From: JBGSTR01 sp963707135
GTDB taxonomy: Bacteria; Pseudomonadota; Gammaproteobacteria; Chromatiales; Chromatiaceae
Direction: 5' to 3'
DNA length: 64,000 nucleotides
NCBI GenBank assembly: GCA_963707135.1
Contig: CAVPOY010000017.1
Location: forward strand, 1 to 64,000
The position numbers were made by a program, and so were the translations under genes. The notes beneath the pieces are model-generated. The model saw nothing but the letters and a program-made list of their open reading frames with translations, was not told the DNA's origin and made no database searches. Shown here piece by piece: positions 61,699-64,000 of the stretch. Numbering within the stretch: the first letter of the stretch is position 1; the number at the start of each line of letters is the position of its first letter.

Positions 61699-62921
61699 CG
61701 CAACCCCAGAATCAGGTCCATCACATTGGTGCCCGTGGGACCGGTGTTGATCAGGTCGCCGGTGGCGGCCAGCAGGCTCCCCGAATCGGCGCGAGCCAGA
61801 CTCTCCTCGACGTCGAAGCCCTCCACGGCGGCCCGGTCAAGCGTGCCGCCGTCCACCAGCGCGCCGGTGTCCTCGGTGTTGCCGTCGGTACCGTCGGTCC
61901 CGGCGCTGAGAAACCAGCAGTCCCCGCGGCCGGCGATTTCTGTTGCCGCGGCCAACGCCAGGTGCTGATTGCGTCCGCCCCGACCGGGGGACGGCGGAAG
62001 CCGCACGGTCGTCTCCCCGCCCCAGATATGCAGCCCCGGGCCGCCGGCGGCGACCCGTCGGGCGAGCTCGCGGCCGCGCTCGGCGGCATCGCCATCGATG
62101 AACGTCGAATGAACCTGCACCGCAACCCCCTTCCGCCGCGCGGCATCGGCGGCCGCGGCTTTGGCGAGCGCCAGCGTCGCCACCAGTTCGACGTCGGGCC
62201 CGGCCGACGGCAGGGCGCCCCGCTCGTCGATCCCGCGCGCGATCCAGTCCCGCACCCAATCGGGCAGATCCAGCCGCCCCACGCGCTCGGCAAGACCCGG
62301 CTCGGGAACCAGCAGACCGGACCCGATCACCCCCGGGTCGTCGCCCGGCACATCCGAGATCGCCAGCAGCCGCACCGGCCGATCCGGCAGCGCGCCCAGC
62401 AGGCCGCCGCCCTTGATCCGGGAGACCGACTTGCGGACCAGGTTCATCGCGTCGATCGGTAACCCGCTGCCGAGAAGCCAGCGGCCGAGACGCTGCAGCT
62501 CCTCGAGCCCGAGTCGACCCGCCGGCACCTCGACCAGGCTCGAGGCGCCGCCCGAGATCAGGAACAGCAGGGTCGCCTCTGAAGGGGCCGTCCCCAGCGC
62601 GGTGAGCAGGCGCTCCCCCGCCTCCAGGCTTGCACTGGACGGCACGGGGTGACCGCCGATCAAGCCCTCGATGCCGAACCGCGCGAGACGGGCGGCCTCC
62701 AGATGACCCTCCTTGGTGATCGCCAACCCCCCGACGCAGCGCGCACCCAGGACATCGACAGCGCCCAGAGTCATCGACTCGGCGGCCTTGCCGATCGCGC
62801 ACAACCACACCTGTCCTCCAATGGGCCGCGCGGCAAGAGCCCGTGCCACCGAGGCACGCCCGTCGACAGCGGCAAGGGCGGCCGCAAAGACGCCCTCCAA
62901 CAGACGTCGTGGATACTCCAT
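61692..62921 (-). CDS. Glycerate 2-kinase (MOFRL family, GckA/TtuD-like)
   Basis: ATP-dependent kinase that makes 2-phosphoglycerate from glycerate. Start set at MEYPRRLLEGVFAAAL (ATG 62921; TTG 62930 is possible), 409 residues. The N-terminal DUF4147 domain has IGKAAESMTLGA and LISGGASSLVEVP, and the C-terminal MOFRL domain has IWGGETTVRLP, GRNQHLALA and LSAGTDGTDG. Could belong to photorespiratory glycolate salvage or serine-cycle reactions; context does not decide. Confidence 0.92.
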   Translation of the reverse strand: MEYPRRLLEGVFAAALAAVDGRASVARALAARPIGGQVWLCAIGKAAESMTLGAVDVLGARCVGGLAITKEGHLEAARLARFGIEGLIGGHPVPSSASLEAGERLLTALGTAPSEATLLFLISGGASSLVEVPAGRLGLEELQRLGRWLLGSGLPIDAMNLVRKSVSRIKGGGLLGALPDRPVRLLAISDVPGDDPGVIGSGLLVPEPGLAERVGRLDLPDWVRDWIARGIDERGALPSAGPDVELVATLALAKAAAADAARRKGVAVQVHSTFIDGDAAERGRELARRVAAGGPGLHIWGGETTVRLPPSPGRGGRNQHLALAAATEIAGRGDCWFLSAGTDGTDGNTEDTGALVDGGTLDRAAVEGFDVEESLARADSGSLLAATGDLINTGPTGTNVMDLILGLRC

Positions 62922-63236
62922 ATCGTTCAAAGGCGGTCGCCCCGCGTGAAGCGCTGCACGGACCCGCCCTTAGGGTGATCTGAGGTCATGCGGGCGGAGG
63001 CGCTCAAACCTGAACCCGCTCTCGTCGTCCGGGGCGGGAGGGGGACCGATACGGATGGGGTCGACGTGGACACCCTGGCGATCGACCGCAAGTTTCGACC
63101 CCTCACCTGGACTCCCCCCTGCCAGGGGGGAGGAATCCATTCCGGCAAGCCGGGCGCCGCGCTGAGGCCCTTCGCGTTTTGCAGGGGCAGGTCGAGAAGG
63201 GGTGTGCCCCGGGGATAGCGAAAAGCCTGGGGGATA
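62922..63236. other. Intergenic region with a REP-like palindrome
   Basis: About 315 bases without a convincing gene. At 63112-63132 CTCCCCCCT and AGGGGGGAG form a perfect 9-bp hairpin with loop GCC. Its flanks CCCCTCACCTGGA resemble the GC-rich extragenic palindromes common in proteobacteria. No T-tract follows on either strand. Confidence 0.5.
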
Positions 63237-63995
63237 TCACTCCCCCGCGCCGGGGGTGGGCGGGGCCAAGGGCCGCGGCGCCTCGGGTGGCGGGAGTCCC
63301 TTGTCGACCGACAACAGCTCCACCTCGTAAATCAGCGCGCTGTTGGGCGGGATACGCTTGCGCGGGCTCTGATTGCCGTAGGCGAGGTCGGGCGGAACAA
63401 CGAGCTCCCACTTTGCGCCCTCTTTCATCAGCTGCATCGCCTCGGCCCAGCCCTTGATGACCCGCTTGACCTGAAAGGTGGAGGGCCTGCCGCGCTCATA
63501 CGAGCTATCGAACTCGGTGCCATCAATGAGCGTGCCACGGTAGTTTACGGTCACGCGACCGGTCGGCTCGGCGGTCTTGCCCTCTCCGGCCCTGATCTCC
63601 CTGTATTGCAGCCCGCTGGGCAACGTGGTTACGCCTTCCTTCTCCGCGTTGGCGGCGAGAAAGGCTTGCGACTTCTCGAGATTCTCCTTATTCCGCTGCT
63701 CCTTGATTTCCTTGAGCGCAGCCTGTCTCCGCCGGGTGTCCACCAGGGGCCGCTGTCCCTTCAGGGCGTCCTCGGCCCCTTTGAGCAGCACCTCCGGGGC
63801 AAGCTCCAATTCCTGGCGCTTCAGGTCCTGCCCAAGCTCGTAGCCCAGGCTGTAGTTGACCCGTTCATTGTTGTCCGTCAGCTCGAGGACGGTGGGCGGG
63901 GATTCGGGCACGGCCGTCGGCTCGACGGGCTCGTCCGCGATCGCAACCCCGTACAGGAACCCCAGGGCCGCGATGGCGACGTTCGTAACGTTCAT
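63237..63995 (-). CDS. FKBP-type peptidyl-prolyl isomerase (Mip/FkpA-like)
   Basis: 252 residues; signal peptide MNVTNVAIAALGFLYGVAIADEP directs it to the periplasm. The N-terminal dimerisation part (NNERVNYSLGYELGQDLKRQELEL...LKEIKEQRNKENLEKSQAFLAANAEKEGV) is followed by the FKBP domain (GLQYREIRAGEGKTAEPTGRVTVNYRGTLIDGTEFDSSYERGRPSTFQVKRVIKGWAEAM...GNQSPRKRIPPNSALIYEVELL). The active-site residues are largely kept. Starts five bases from the right edge, so the promoter is not seen. Confidence 0.93.
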   Translation of the reverse strand: MNVTNVAIAALGFLYGVAIADEPVEPTAVPESPPTVLELTDNNERVNYSLGYELGQDLKRQELELAPEVLLKGAEDALKGQRPLVDTRRRQAALKEIKEQRNKENLEKSQAFLAANAEKEGVTTLPSGLQYREIRAGEGKTAEPTGRVTVNYRGTLIDGTEFDSSYERGRPSTFQVKRVIKGWAEAMQLMKEGAKWELVVPPDLAYGNQSPRKRIPPNSALIYEVELLSVDKGLPPPEAPRPLAPPTPGAGE

Positions 63996-64000
63996 GCTTA

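Overview
The window is high-GC DNA (roughly two-thirds G+C by eye) from a gammaproteobacterium. Several gene orders are gammaproteobacterial: maf-rng-yhdP-tldD, rlmN-pilF-rodZ-hisS-yfgM-bamB-der, gcvR-bcp and rplU-rpmA-obgE-proB. A rhodanese-tusA-dsrE2 sulfur-transfer cluster beside cysG and a second, periplasmic DsrE-like protein suggest a sulfur-oxidising relative of the Chromatiales. That placement is inference; no rRNA gene is present.

Layout. 1-3.1 kb: the 5' end of an unknown gene at the left edge, then rplU-rpmA-obgE-proB on the minus strand. 3.3-6.3 kb: ispB, tRNA-Pro(CGG) and a GGDEF-EAL protein on the plus strand. 6.3-17.2 kb: a long minus-strand run ending in envelope and protein-maturation genes, from a small unknown gene through rlmH, maf, rng, yhdP (frameshifted) and a nitrilase-family gene to tldD and pmbA. 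17.4-27.4 kb, plus strand: methionine synthase split over two genes, an L,D-transpeptidase lipoprotein, an FmdB-type protein, gcvR, bcp, a PIN-PhoH ATPase, a periplasmic DsrE-like protein, a coupled unknown gene, a family-6 DNA glycosylase and a small zinc-ribbon protein. 27.5-34.7 kb: an AI-2E/PerM permease, a LysR regulator, a FadL porin, rhodanese-tusA-dsrE2 and cysG. 34.6-37.6 kb: CYTH/CHAD protein, orphan ParA and MESH1-like HD hydrolase. 37.8-43 kb: transaldolase, a Ca2+-type P-ATPase and a DHH protein. 43.2-51.2 kb: ndk and the rlmN...der cluster, with ispG absent from its usual place. 51.2-52.4 kb: a small scar with an IS1380 transposase tail and a broken FkbM methyltransferase. 52.5-64 kb: darP, recJ, a DUF5658-like membrane protein, a MrfA/MrfB-type helicase-exonuclease pair, a PfkB sugar/nucleoside kinase, a small conserved-looking protein, DUF455, glycerate 2-kinase and a Mip-like FKBP.

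Most of the window is housekeeping. The main unexplained structures are: (i) a dispersed, structured repeat of about 154 bp, with two full-length copies (opposite orientations) and two shortened copies; (ii) the CHAD-ParA-HD gene group, which could be a polyphosphate-granule positioning or stringent-response module; (iii) single-base frame breaks in several genes that are normally intact (yhdP, rodZ, rhodanese). These breaks may be sequence errors rather than biology, and they should be resolved before any gene loss is claimed.
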